From Distichodus sexfasciatus (Eukaryota > Chordata > Actinopteri > Characiformes > Distichodontidae): a stretch of 64,000 nucleotides of DNA. Shown here piece by piece: positions 42,716 through 53,345 of this stretch (within the stretch, counting starts at the first letter, position 1; each line of letters starts with the position of its first letter). The notes under the pieces were generated by a model. It was not told the origin of the DNA. It searched no databases and was given only the letters and a program-made list of their open reading frames with translations. A program made the position numbers and the translations under genes. The stretch lies in NCBI GenBank assembly GCA_032718565.1, contig JAVGVS010000056.1, positions 1,860,988 to 1,924,987 on the forward strand, in the 5' to 3' direction.

Positions 42716-44249
42716 ATTGTGAATAAAAAAGGAATGCAATGATGTGGAAGTTTCAAATTTCAATATTTTATTCAGAATACAACATAGATGACAATAAATG
42801 TTTAAACTGAGAAAATGTATCATTTTAAGGGAAAAATAAGTTGATTTTAAATTTCATGGCATCAACACATCTCAAAAAGTTGGGGATAAGGCCATGTTTA
42901 TTTCACTGTGGCATTCTCTTTCTTTTTGAGTAATAGTCTGTGCAAACGCCTGGGGATTGAGATGACAAGTTGCTCAAGTTTAGAATAGGAATGTTGTCCC
43001 ATTCTGTTCTAATACAGGCTTCTAGTTGCTCAACTGTTCTTAGGGTCTTCTTTGTCGCATCTTCCTCTTTATGATGCGCCAAATGTTTTCTATGGGTGAA
43101 AGATCTGGACTGCAGGCTGGCCATTTCAGTACCCGGATCCTTCTTCTACGCACCCATGATGTAGTAATTGATGCAGTCTGTGGTCTGGCATTGCCGGGCG
43201 TTGGAACATGCAAGGCTCCTCCCCCTGCGAGACGACGCCTGATGGAAGCATATGTTGTTCTAGAACTTGGATATACATTTCAGCATTGATAGCCTTCCAG
43301 GATGTGTAAGCTGCCTATGCCACACGTGACTATGCATCCTTATACCATCAGAGATGCAGGCTTGAACCGAGCGCTTAACACCCCGGGTCTTTAGTCCGAT
43401 GACATGGCGCCCCCAGTTTTCCAAAAAGAACTTCAAATTTTGATTCGTCTGACCACAGAACAGTTTTCCACTTTGCCACAGTCCATTTTAAATGAGCCTT
43501 GGCCCAGAGAAAACGCCTGCGCTTCTGGATCATGTTTAGATATGGCTTCTTTTTTGACCTAGAGTTTAGCTTACAACGCGAATGGCAATGGATTGTGTTC
43601 ACCGACAATGTTTTCTTGAAGTATTCCCATCCATGTTGTGATTTCCATTACAGTAGCATTCCTGTGGTGATGTAGTGCCGTCTAAGGGCCAGAAGACTCG
43701 CCAGCATCCATGGTTTTCCTGCCTTGACCCCACAAGACAGAGATTAGTTCCAGATTTCTCTTCTTGAATCTTTGGATGATATTATGCATTGTAGATGATG
43801 ATAATCTCAAACTTTGGTAATTTTTCTGCAGTTCCTTTTCTGATATTGTTCACTATTTTTTCGGCCAAGAGCATTGGGGGAATTGGTGATCCTCTTCCCA
43901 TCTTGACTTCGAGAGACACTGCCACTCTGAGAGGCTCTTTATACCCAATCATGTTGCTAATTGATTCTAATAAGTTGCAAATTGGTCCTCCAGCTGTTCC
44001 CTTATATGCACATTTAACCCTTTCCGCCTCTATTGCTATCACCTGTCTCAACTTTTTAAATGAAATACATGAAATCCAAAATGAGCCAATATTTGGCATG
44101 ACATTTCAAAATGTCTCACTTTCAACATTTGATATGTTATCTATATTCTATTGTGAATAAAATATAAGTTCATGAGATTTGTAAATTATTGCATTCCTTT
44201 TTTATTCACAATTTGTATAGTGTCCCAACTTTTTGGAATCGGGTTTGTG
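42716..44249 (-). mobile_element. Second Tc1-like transposon, truncated at one end
   Basis: Inner inverted repeats match: TTGTGAATAAAAAAGGAATG at 42716 and its inverse CATTCCTTTTTTATTCACAA at about 44193. The right end continues to TGTCCCAACTTTTTGGAATC and GGGTTTGTG before TA at 44250, a familiar fish Tc1 terminus. The equivalent outer 30-40 bases on the left are missing, where the element meets the previous one with a 31-bp TG/TA-rich join. Coding strand is minus. Confidence 0.88.
42905..43901 (-). pseudogene. Tc1-family transposase, multiply frameshifted
   Basis: Minus-strand pieces in several frames together outline one transposase. The start is MGRGSPIPPMLLAEKIV (ATG at 43901), the beginning of the N-terminal HTH. 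The middle piece (43608-43375) has SVNTIHCHSRCKL, KKKPYLNMIQKRRRFLWAKA and the first catalytic Asp block VLWSDESKFEVLFGKLG. The C-terminal piece (43124-42903) has RTVEQLEACIRTEWDNIPI. Between these lie indels and diverged sequence, and I could not find the second catalytic Asp and the Glu in a clean frame. The protein differs clearly from the neighbouring Tc1 at 41637, so this is another subfamily. Inactive. Confidence 0.85.
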
Positions 44250-44253
44250 TATA

Positions 44254-44341
<88 letters not shown>
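44249..44341. repeat. (TA)n microsatellite
   Basis: About 45 TA units with one GT interruption near 44259. It begins at the TA target site of the Tc1 to its left. Translating it gives alternating Tyr-Ile nonsense peptides in all frames. Confidence 0.97.
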
Positions 44342-44342
<1 letters not shown>

Positions 44343-44403
44343 CAATCACATCCTGCAAATTTTTGTTTGTTTTTCTCCAACAGTTGGCTGTTAAGCCCAA
44401 ATA

Positions 44404-44927
44404 AGGCTACGTCTACACCAATCTGGATAAATTTGAAAACGACGTTGCCTAAAATCGGCCTTCAAGGCCCACACTATCGCTTTTCAATCGCTTCTCGCTT
44501 AATTGAAAACGCTTTTACGTTCTGTACTGCACATGCGAACGTAGAAGACGTGTTCGAATTCGCCATTTCCGCTTGTCAGTTTATTTACTTTTCCTGCTCT
44601 TTTTGAGAGCATGTATTAAACTGATATTACACCTTTAATAGGGGCTGTCAAAATTGAGAGCAAACAAAACAACTGCTGTACAATGCCGTCTGGCCATCTA
44701 GTTGAATTGGTCACATGACTGCACTATGACCAAAATGCGCCATCGTTGAAAAGCCTCTGTTTTCACAGTCCACACTGCGATGGAAAACGGGCGCCAAATT
44801 TATCCACTTTGAGAGTTGCTTACAAAGCTCCGTTTTCTGGATTAAAAACGCCGTCTCAGTGTGTGACGGAAGGCCAAACGAAGAGAAAAGATGTTGCCAA
44901 CGAAAATGTATTAGTGTGGATACGGGT
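44404..44927. mobile_element. MITE with GGCTACGTC... ends
   Basis: Left AAGGCTACGTCTACACCAAT, CTGGATAAATTTGAAAAC; right, inverted, CGTATCCACACTAATACATT, TTCGTTG. This terminal style belongs to known non-autonomous hAT-type elements of fish. The body is non-coding and palindromic in part (GGAAAACGGGCGCC). The right limit is approximate, and no target duplication is clear. Confidence 0.65.
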
Positions 44928-46340
44928 TCTTACGCAAATGCATTCCTGCCGCACTGCTGGCTCTACAGTTGGCTCCGGATCCATTGTGTAACTGACACCA
45001 CCAACATTAACAGGACGCCATTAGAGCCCTTATGTTGTTTTGTTCCCCTGCTTCCGCAATGCGGAATTACCAAATTAGAGAGGGATAGAGAAGGATAGCC
45101 CAACATATGAAACAGGAAGACTGCTGTGTAATCCATTTATTTTCAACAAATAACTGTATTCAAATTATCATCATTTAAATGGTAACTGTAACGTGAATAC
45201 AAAGACTCATATTTCTTGTATCCTAAACACGAACTGCACATGTATTCCGCTACTTCCAACACTATATGTATATATATGCATAACACTACAAGGAATAACC
45301 TTAACTCCTTTCATGCAGTAGTCCATGCATAGCATCTCACACTCTCAACACTTTTGAAAATTTTCATTCCACATTGTTTTATCCCTGACCCAGATATAAA
45401 TTTTTGGTTGCACAAGAAAACATTTTCTCCATGTTTTGCAGCGATCATAAAGTTGCTGAATTGTTGCTCTATGCTAGACGAGAGAAACAAAGGTCGGGCG
45501 TGCAACGTGGTCAGGTTCTCAAAAGGCAACTAATTTTATGGAAGGGATGAAATGGGATAGCTGGATTTTTTTATTATTTTAAAAGGTGGACTGCAGAGAA
45601 AAAATGGTGGCTGGTTTTACCGGATCGGCAAAAACGGCAGCTCGACTCATAAAGCGTCTGGTGCGTGTTTGGTTGCGATGGATAGCGTCAACCCTCGGGT
45701 TGTAAAGTTTTCAGTCCAGTGATGTCGATCGCATTCTAGCGCCAGCCCCGGCCTGTGTTGACATGTGGGTCGGCTCCAGTCATTAAGGTCGGGGCTCCTG
45801 CATCTCGCCTCATCTCCCTCTCGCCCACGTTTTCTTTGGCAACGGGATGAAGTGCACCGATGTCACCCGAAAACATTCCCGGTGATCTTTGGGAGAGACG
45901 GATTCCCACTCACAGAAACAATCGCCATAGCCATAATCCTGAGAAACCAATCTAAAAGCAAAGATTGCCAGTGTCTCCAATCTGATCTCCACGTTTGCTT
46001 TTACGTTTGAGGATGCACAGTGGCTCCCGAAACAAAAGTGGACTGGGATTAAGGAATGAGATCTGCTCCTGCCTTTCTTTCAGAGAGGACAGCTGCGGAG
46101 TGTGGCAAGGAGCTCAGATCCTCCTGCCATGCCATAGAGAAAAACATTGTTTGTGCTCAGTCATTAAACGCTCAGCATCCAACAGCTGCAAGTGACACAT
46201 CTCTGCCTCTTAAACGTCAGCGGACAGAAAAGAGTGAGGCGTTGTGTAAGGGGGCTCTGATTCTGAAGTTGCAAAATGCTGTAAAGTTGCGTTTTGCAAA
46301 AAAAAGTTTGACACCGGCGTTGTGGATGCCCTGAAACGAT
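44928..46340. other. Spacer; dispersed block E copy 2; higher-complexity 45740-46080
   Basis: 45340-45480 repeats block E (GAAAATTTTCATTCCACATT, CCCTGACCCAGATATAAAT, TCATAAAGTTGCTGAATTG). 45740-46080 is GC-balanced without repeat hallmarks. Frames of 60-92 codons on both strands overlap one another and show no domain. Confidence 0.45.
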
Positions 46341-46366
46341 GTCTGTCTATCTGTCTATCTGTCTAT
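46341..46366. repeat. Left remnant of (TCTG/TCTA)n microsatellite
   Basis: Three GTCTATCT-type units directly precede the hAT element. The long arm of the same tetranucleotide repeat follows the element at 47983. Confidence 0.8.
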
Positions 46367-47981
46367 TAGGGATGCACCGAAATGATTTTTTTTTGGCCGA
46401 AACCGAAAATGAGGAAACACTGTCAAGACCGAAAACCTAAAATAATCAAAGAAATTATTGTACCAATTTTTTGTAATATTGCTTATGGCTAATTGTGTGG
46501 CATTTACCTCACTAAAGTCAAGCATTGCAATTGCATAAATTTTAATATAATGGTTCAAAGAATAAATTTGTTACAAAAACTATGAAAATATTTATTTAGC
46601 ATTCAAACAATGCAATACATAAAATAAAATTTGAAATAAAAATATTTTCTGGTCCCAATTTCATGAGTAGCCTAAAAAGCAAGATAGCTGAAATATTATA
46701 TAATTAAATATCTTCTCATAAAACAAGTAACTAAGTGTATTTTAATATTCTGAACGAAGTGCATGAACAAAGTGCATTCCAGAATAAGTGCTTTAAAAGT
46801 GTTGAAAGATATAACAACATTCTCTAGGCTCATAACAAAATAGTGTATTAAAACACTAAAATGAAAACTTTCTTGCCTTTTCAAAAACGTCCGCCACAGA
46901 CGGAGTGGGTGTGCTCGAAGGGTCTTGCCTCTTCTGTGCTTCATATTTGCATGGCGATCGATGTTTGACGCCATATGATAAATTAAATCCCGATCGCTGA
47001 GAAAGTCTTGTGGATGAACCTCTAGAAATTTTGCCATTGCACGCTTTACAAACGCTTTCCGCAGGTTCTTGTGATATTGAAATGTGCCCACAATGCAGAC
47101 ATGTGTTGACTTTAAACCTGTTTACACTGGATGCGTGGTCCGCTGTGGTGCGATTGGCGCTGGCATTTCCATTCCTCATTCGAGGCTGTCCGCCAATTCA
47201 GACTTGGACGCTAAAGCTGTGCCTGTATTCGATCCGCGCTGGCTGTTGGTTTATGGCGAGATCACATGATCACGGGAGAACTGTAAATATCGCACGGGAT
47301 AACGCGAGCAACAACTAGCGTGGTAAACTAACGGCGGCGAGTTTTGTTGGATTTCTCAAGCACTACAAACATTATTAGTAGGTTTCCTAGTTCATTTTGT
47401 GCTTTGTTGTTGCTCAACTAATTAGTTTTGTGTTTTAGCATTGTGTTGCATTGCTGTTTTAATCTGTGTTTGTCATAATTTTGCTGTGTTGTAACCTAAG
47501 GTGACAACAATTACTCTATTTAAAAGTCCATTTTTTGAATGACATGGATTCAAGATTTTTGAGGGTTTTTTAATTCTCCACCTCCAAAATTAACTCTTCG
47601 TCATTCATGATGAAGGATTGTTCGAGTTGGCGCGATGCGCTTGTGTTGGCGTTTCTGATACGATCCGGCCAAAATAGACTCTGATGTGCATCTCAACAGA
47701 TCAAGCCGGATATGTGGACGAACAGAGACATAGCGGAGACGCTACGCAGCGGATCTGGTGTAAATTGATGCATTGACTTTATTGGCGGCGACATTATGCT
47801 GTCAGAAATGGAGACGATCACAGCGGACACGCAAGATCCAGTGTAAAACAGGCAATCCAATCTGGCGCCAGCAGGTTGCGGTTACAGCATGCCATCACTG
47901 TTTCGTCAGCAGGGCTCCGCCGAAACCAAATGCATTTCTTGTCGCCGTCGGACTTCGTGGCCAAATATTCGTGCATCCCTA
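46367..47981 (-). mobile_element. hAT transposon relic, 1615 bp
   Basis: Left terminus TAGGGATGCACCGAAATGA, right terminus inverted TAGGGATGCACGAATATTTG, followed on both sides by GGCC(G/A)-AA words. Flanks CTGTCTAT (46359-46366) and CCGTCTGT (47982-47989) agree at 6 of 8, compatible with an old 8-bp duplication inside a microsatellite. The minus-strand N-terminal region carries a BED zinc finger. The dimerisation and catalytic regions are absent, so the element is non-autonomous. Confidence 0.8.
46856..47179 (-). pseudogene. hAT transposase N-terminus with BED zinc finger, truncated
   Basis: In hAT elements the BED finger at the N-terminus binds DNA and the RNase H-like core follows. This 107-codon frame has ISISQEPAESVCKACNGKIS with Cys44 and Cys47, then a VKHRSPCKYEAQKRQ block with His73, and ends after PSVADVFEKARKFSF. 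The overlapping frame at 47091-46696 contains LIYHMAS, the second half of the usual Cys2/His pattern, so a frameshift lies inside the finger. No RNase H or hATC region is seen in the element. Transcribed from the minus strand, it starts about 800 bp inside the right terminus. A domesticated use is unlikely given the frameshift. Confidence 0.7.
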
Positions 47982-47982
47982 C

Positions 47983-47983
47983 C

Positions 47984-48017
<34 letters not shown>

Positions 48018-48035
48018 TCCGCTTCAGGTTCATCT

Positions 48036-48083
<48 letters not shown>

Positions 48084-48471
48084 TCATTCATCTATCCATT
48101 CGATTCATTCATCTGTCTGTCTGTCTGTCTGGTTCGTCTGTTCATCTATCCATTCATCTATCTATCTGTCTGTTCATTCATTCATTCATCTATCTATCTC
48201 TCTATCTATCTATCTGCCATTCATCTATCTATCTATCTATCTATCTGTCTATCTGTCTGTAGTTCGTCTGTTCTGTCTGTCTATTTTGCATTTATTCATT
48301 CTCTCCTCCCTCTCTCTCTACTCCATTCATTCTTGCTCCGTTTTCATCTTACCCATTCATCTGTCTGTCTGTCTGTCTGTCTATTTTATGTCTGTCTGTT
48401 TTCTACCTGTCTATCTATCGATCTATCTGTCTATCTCTGTTTTTCTATCTATCTATCTATCTATCTTATTC

Positions 48472-48529
<58 letters not shown>

Positions 48530-48532
48530 ATA
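47983..48532. repeat. Long (TCTG)n/(TCTA)n/(ATTC)n tetranucleotide tract
   Basis: About 550 bp of CTGT, CTAT and CATT units interspersed. All plus frames are open because the unit lacks stops, giving long Ser/Leu/Ile/Tyr-rich frames of up to 281 codons that are not genes. Confidence 0.95.
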
Positions 48533-49124
48533 CTGTATCTGTCTGTGTGTGTAGCGCGGCGCCGCAAGCAGGGTGTTCCTCTGTGTGTGTCAGCAAGCTG
48601 AAAGTTTCAATGCTATGAACATCACTTGTAGTAACGCGGTGCGGGAAGTGAAGGCCACAAGTTGTGCACAGCTGATCGCTAATTACATGAATTGGTTGAA
48701 TCATTGGTAACTGCATAAACATGCAATATAGTGTTTGTTGCACCATGCGGGAGCAGTGATACATCAGAGCGCAGAAAGTTACACCATGTGTGTTGATAAT
48801 CACAGCTCCAACTAAACGTGTTGTGGGATGACGATGACATGTCAGTGTCATGTGATTAATATGTGGTCTGGTTATGTTGTGTCTATTCTGACTTCAGTAA
48901 GTGTTTGTGTTGTGCAGTTTAGCCCGCCCTGTTTAGCGGCAGTGCAGTGATTAATTGAACACATTGTGTAGTGATTTATCACAGCACATTAATATTTGGA
49001 GGTGAAGTGATTAATCACAGTAAACTTTTAGTTGATTAATTTCGAAATTAATCAGAACAGACATTCAGAACCTCTTGTCAGCGTGCTCTTGCCGGTATTG
49101 GTTATTTTGATTATTTTTGAAATG
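48533..49124. other. Spacer, no gene seen
   Basis: Non-coding DNA with ATTAATCACAG-type words repeated near 48950-49030. No family recognised. Confidence 0.4.
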
Positions 49125-49303
49125 TTCAAATTGACGGCATTTAGCAGCTGCTCTTATTCAGGTACAGTCTCCCTGAGGGCAATCTCAGGTTATGGTCTTG
49201 CTCAGGGACCTGCGGGTGGTGCAGAAGGTAGGATTTGAACGCGATTTATCTCTTTGCTCATGAGGGCGAGTTTCTGAACTACTGGACCACCATCACCTTA
49301 CGC
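49125..49303 (-). mobile_element. SINE family C, degenerate
   Basis: Inverse landmarks TGACGGCATTTAGCAGCTGC, TCTTATTCAGG, GGTCTTGCTCAGGGACC, GTAGGATTTGAACGCG (inverse B box) and CTGGACCACCATCACC (head). Confidence 0.7.
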
Positions 49304-49416
49304 TACGCTGCTTATAAAATATTATTTCTATATTTCCCCAGTGTGTATTCATGTACTACATATGTGTATTGTTACATCCAGTCTACTATTATGTGTGTGT
49401 GATTTCTTCAGTTATT

Positions 49417-49660
49417 ATTCATTCATTCATTATCTGAACCGCGTATTCCCAACAGAGTATCCCGAGCCTTATCTCGAACTTGGCGGCGCAGGGCGGGAAC
49501 AACTCTGGGCAGGCGTGCCAACACACACGCAGGGCGACACACAAACACACATCGCAAATTTCCAGCCACAGAAAGGCCTGGTCGACGCCCCGGACTCGAA
49601 CCTAGAAACCTTCTGGTTGTGAGGCGACAGCGCTTAACCATCAAAGCACCGCGTACACCC
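49417..49660 (-). mobile_element. SINE family B copy
   Basis: Plus-strand ATTCATTCATTCAT is the inverted simple tail; it is followed by TCTGAACCGCGTATTCCC, TATCCCGAGCCTTATC (inverse GGGATAGGCTC block), GCCTGGTCGACGCCCCGGAC, TCGAACCTAG (inverse B box) and CTTAACCATCAAAGCACCG (inverse head). The middle is shorter than in the 30373 copy. Confidence 0.8.
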
Positions 49661-49825
49661 CTTCAGTTATTACAAAATAATTTAAAAAAATCTTTGAACT
49701 CTTTCATTAGAAATAAATTCCCAGCATTAATAGTTTACATGTTCACAGTACAACATTTGTCACTAAACTATGCTGGCAAAATACAGCAGAAAACTCCAAA
49801 ATGTTCAATTTATCGTGTTAAGCGC

Positions 49826-50315
49826 AGTGTTGGGAGTAACGTGATTACAAAAAGAAACACAAAACGGGTAACATATTATTTGTTGTAATGCAGTAAGCCA
49901 TTAATAATACATTATAATACTTGTTAAATATTTCAGTAATGCGTGTTAGAAACCAATTTTTAACCCAAAATTTAGTGCCATTTTGTTTTTAGGAAAACAT
50001 CACCAGCACCACAAAGCCTTTGGCACAAGAGAAAAATTATGTGAGTGAAATAGCTGTTTCCTACACACCAGTACACCAATACAGTCATTATGCTACAGCA
50101 CATCGCCCTCCACTCGATGTAGAATGAACTGCAGTAAACTACATTGTAGCATTTCACAATGGCAAGTCGTACTTACGCAGGTATTTTGGTGAAAGTAACT
50201 CGAAGTAATGCAGGAGTCATGTAACACATGGCAATTCAGAGACAGTAATATTGTAATGTAAACAATTATTTAACAACAGTTACTAGTAATTAATAATGTA
50301 GTACATTTTGAAGTG
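49826..50315. mobile_element. MITE relic with AGTGTTGGGAGTAACG end
   Basis: GCAGTGTTGGGAGTAACGTG and ATTACAAAAAG open a stretch with many GTAAC/ATTAC words (GAAAGTAACTCGAAGTAATG, GTTACTAGTAATTAATAATG) typical of this MITE type. The far terminus is not clear. A relic of the same family lies at 8990-9152. Confidence 0.55.
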
Positions 50316-51059
50316 ACTTGAAGTGATATCATCCAGTTTCTAAAAGTAGCACTGCATAATGCAGTTTTCACACTGATAAAGCTTCTTTGTTTGACAAATC
50401 TTGAATAAATATGACAAATTCAAGCCTTTTACAATGTTCTATTTAAGGCTGAATTGAGAGAAGTGCCGTGTTCCGTGTTATGAAAATAAAAATAGTTACA
50501 GCAAAGGTCTAACTAAAATCTCTACCTGTGCTCGCTGTGGTTCAAACCTCTTTCCTCCAGCTTGATGAACTCAGAATGCATCTTGTTCTCTCCCGTCCTG
50601 ACATTAGCTGCTTAAGTATTTTAAGGCCAGGCAAATTATGTGACTCTTGAAATTTGCAATACTACAGTAATAACAGAGGTTCAGTTGATCACAACTTTTT
50701 TGCTTTTGTTTTGTTATTTTTTTTTTCCACTGGGTCATCAGGCCTCATCCCTCCCGGCAGTGTTCCTCTGTGTTTTCATAATGCACACAGCGCTCCGAGA
50801 TGCGATCAAGGTAGAAGTAGTCAGCCTGGCACCTAAAAACACACACGCCTCTAACTACTTTCACTGGCTGAACTCCTCAACCCGCGCTGATATGGAATTT
50901 CCCAGCTTATCCGAAAGCGGGTCGCAGTCGGGTTTTTCTTTGAATCTGGAGAAAGCGGATTTGGCCGACGCTGCTCCCCGAGGGCGCATGCTGATGAGGT
51001 CGGTTTTCCTTGCTGTTCCTCTCGAATTCACACTCGCTTCTCCGGGAGTTTCTACTAAA
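50316..51059. other. Spacer, no gene recognised
   Basis: 50740-51060 is GC-balanced and lies at the front of a 215-codon plus frame (50640-51287) that then runs through pyrimidine-rich low-complexity DNA. I do not consider it a gene. Confidence 0.4.
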
Positions 51060-51650
51060 CACTCCCTGAGAGGGTACTTTCTTTATCTCTCACTCCCGCC
51101 TTTTCTCTCTCCTTTCACTGGGCTCCCTCTCTCTGTCTTTCTCTCTCACATTAGGCCTCTCTATCGCTTCACCTCGTTCTCTTTCAATTTTTCATTCCCT
51201 CTCTTTTTTCTTTTACTTTCTCTGGCTGTTCCCTCTGTCTTTCTCCCTATATATATATCTCTCTCTCTCTCTGTACCTTTACACTAGGGCTTCTCTTTCT
51301 TTATCCTTTCATTAGGTCTTCTCTCTCTCCTTCTGTCTTTCCTTCTCCTTTCAGGTCTTCTTTCTTACCTTCTGTCAGTCTTCCACCTCTGTTCTCTTTT
51401 CTTCTCCTTTCTCTATCTTTTTCTCCTTACCTGTCCCTCCCCTCTCTTTTCTCTCTACTTTCTTTCGGTCTCTCTCTCGCTTCTTTTCTTTTTTGGGTCT
51501 GTAACGCTCTCTCCTCACTTTAGGTTGCTGCCTCTTTCGCTTTTCATCTCTCTCTCTCTACAAAGGTCTCTTTGTCGCTCTTTCAAATATTTCTCATTCT
51601 CTTCCTCTTGGTCTCTTCTTTTTGGGTCACTTTTTCTCAACTCTGCTCTT
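51060..51650. repeat. Pyrimidine-rich tract
   Basis: About 590 bp with the plus strand nearly all C and T (CTCTCTCT, TTTCTTTC, CCTTCTG). It is a polypurine/polypyrimidine tract that could adopt a triplex. It creates spurious Leu/Ser/Phe-rich frames. Confidence 0.85.
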
Positions 51651-52297
51651 GGTGTGTATTTTTTGGGGTATTTGTTCCATAATGGACAGGTGCAAGTCTT
51701 AAATGACAGGTCCCTCTACACACACAAAAAAAACTTCCCTCGTTTTATCCTTAAAAACTGCAAACTCAAATACTCTGTTGGACCAACATGAGTTTGGACA
51801 AGGTGCTGACTTGGGGAAGGGGGAGAAAGGAAGTATAAGTAACCCGTTCTCTCAGGTGATTGCAAGAGGAACTGAAAAGGAAAAACCAGATCATCAGCAA
51901 AAGCAAGAAAGTGCAGAGGAAGGAAGTGGATAACGACCATCAGTCCTCCAAGAAAATAGATTTTTGGTTCCTTCTGCGCGCTTGAATAATCTTTTGTTTC
52001 TGAAGTAAATACTGCATGACCCACAAATAGAAATTCTCTCCGTATGAAAAATAGCATGTGCCGAAGGTGGTAGAAATAGAAAGATCACAACATAGATGGC
52101 TGTTAATGTGCTTAATTGTACGTTCTTTCACACTATCAAAGAAGGAACCGAACAGGAGCAAAAACTCATCAACGATCATTTGCAGCAGTGTATTAAAATC
52201 ATATTGTGGCAAGAATTTGTAGTGGTTGCTAACGTAAATCACTGATGTTGCATCAAACGCTCTTGATGCTCAAACATTTCTGCAGACGCATGTAACT
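51651..52297. other. Spacer, no gene seen
   Basis: Non-coding. Overlapping minus frames (64-113 codons) show no domain. Confidence 0.4.
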
Positions 52298-52305
52298 GTA
52301 TAAAC

Positions 52306-52823
52306 TAGGGGTGTTGAAATTAATCTTATAATCGATGCATCGCGATGCAGACGCGCGGGATGACTTTGTATCTGTAACACACACCAAGACTGATGACCCA
52401 GAATTAAACTTTTGTAGTATCTGCATAATCATCCATGTGTGTTTTGTTGATCCTCTGATGGTATAAAGGTTGATATACTTATTATATTAGTTTTAACTAT
52501 AAACAGCTTTGCAGACGAAAGTGTCAGAATAATACTACACAGTGTAAACTGCCAAAATGGTAACATTACTATTGTAACATTTATGGTAGAGCGAAAGGCG
52601 CTGGTTCTCACTTTTTCCAACCTAACGCCTGTGTTTATGTTAATTGGGACAGACAAGGAGCTACATCTCACTGCTTGTATCTGTATTCAAAAACAATATG
52701 AAGTAATGCATAAAAATTGATGGGCTGCATCGTGATGCATCGAGATATCGAATCGAATCGAATCGCTGACGTGAGAATTGTAATCGAATCGACTCGTGAG
52801 ACCAGTGACACTTCACACCTCTA
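52306..52823. mobile_element. hAT-type MITE, 518 bp, perfect 8-bp duplication
   Basis: Termini TAGGGGTGTTGAAATTAAT and, inverted, TAGAGGTGTGAAGTGTCAC. Flanks are GTATAAAC at 52298-52305 and 52824-52831, identical. Subterminal ATCGATGCATCGCGATG and GATGCATCGAGATATCG are short palindromes, and CGAATCGAATCGAATCG is a local repeat. Non-coding. A fragment of the same family is at 60020-60126. Confidence 0.9.
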
Positions 52824-53101
52824 GTATAAACCATATCACTATAGGGACCAGGAGCACGGAACGCAAAATCCCCATGATGGTGTACTTTCACTTGGGGCTT
52901 CGCCATTCGCCTCAAGACGCCTCTGTCCAATGGTTGAACGACCTTAGCACACGTGGTTTTGTTTATAAATTCTAGTGCACTTGCATGGCCTACAATGTGA
53001 AAGTGAACCGCGCCAAAGGAAAAAAAACAAACATTGTAATTGTGTCAGGTCCAAAGCAAGTGACCTAATGGACTTTCCGGGTGTGAATACACCTTAAATT
53101 T

Positions 53102-53345
53102 AAGTGAAAGTGAGTGATTATTTGTCATTGTGAACACACCACAGCACAGCACACAGTGCACCACAACCAAATGTGACTTCAGACCAGACCCATCTGTGGC
53201 TGAGCAGGGCAGCTACTGGAGTGGCAGTGCCCAGGATGGATGGCACCTCGGTTCGGCGGGAGGTACTTGGTGTAGGAATTCTGGATTTCTAACTCTCTCA
53301 TACCTTTTTGATCACAGGGTGAACAGCCCACCATTACCGTCTCCC
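53102..53345 (-). mobile_element. SINE family A copy, head diverged
   Basis: Plus-strand GTGATTATTTGTCATTGTGA, GCACACAGTGCACCACAACC and AGACCCATCTGTGGC are the inverted tail and body. The tRNA-like part beyond 53230 is much diverged, so the right end is uncertain. Confidence 0.75.

Noticed and set aside
44186..44404. Repetitive Tyr-Ile peptides on both strands
   Set aside because: Direct translation of the (TA)n microsatellite.
47773..48618. Open frames of 221-281 codons on the plus strand
   Set aside because: They are made almost wholly of (TCTG/TCTA/ATTC)n microsatellite, whose unit has no stop codon; the peptides are Ser/Leu/Ile/Tyr low complexity.
50640..51287. 215-codon plus frame that could pass for a membrane protein
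   Set aside because: The second half is translated from a pyrimidine-rich tract, which gives Leu/Phe/Ser by composition. No homologous domain or gene context is visible.
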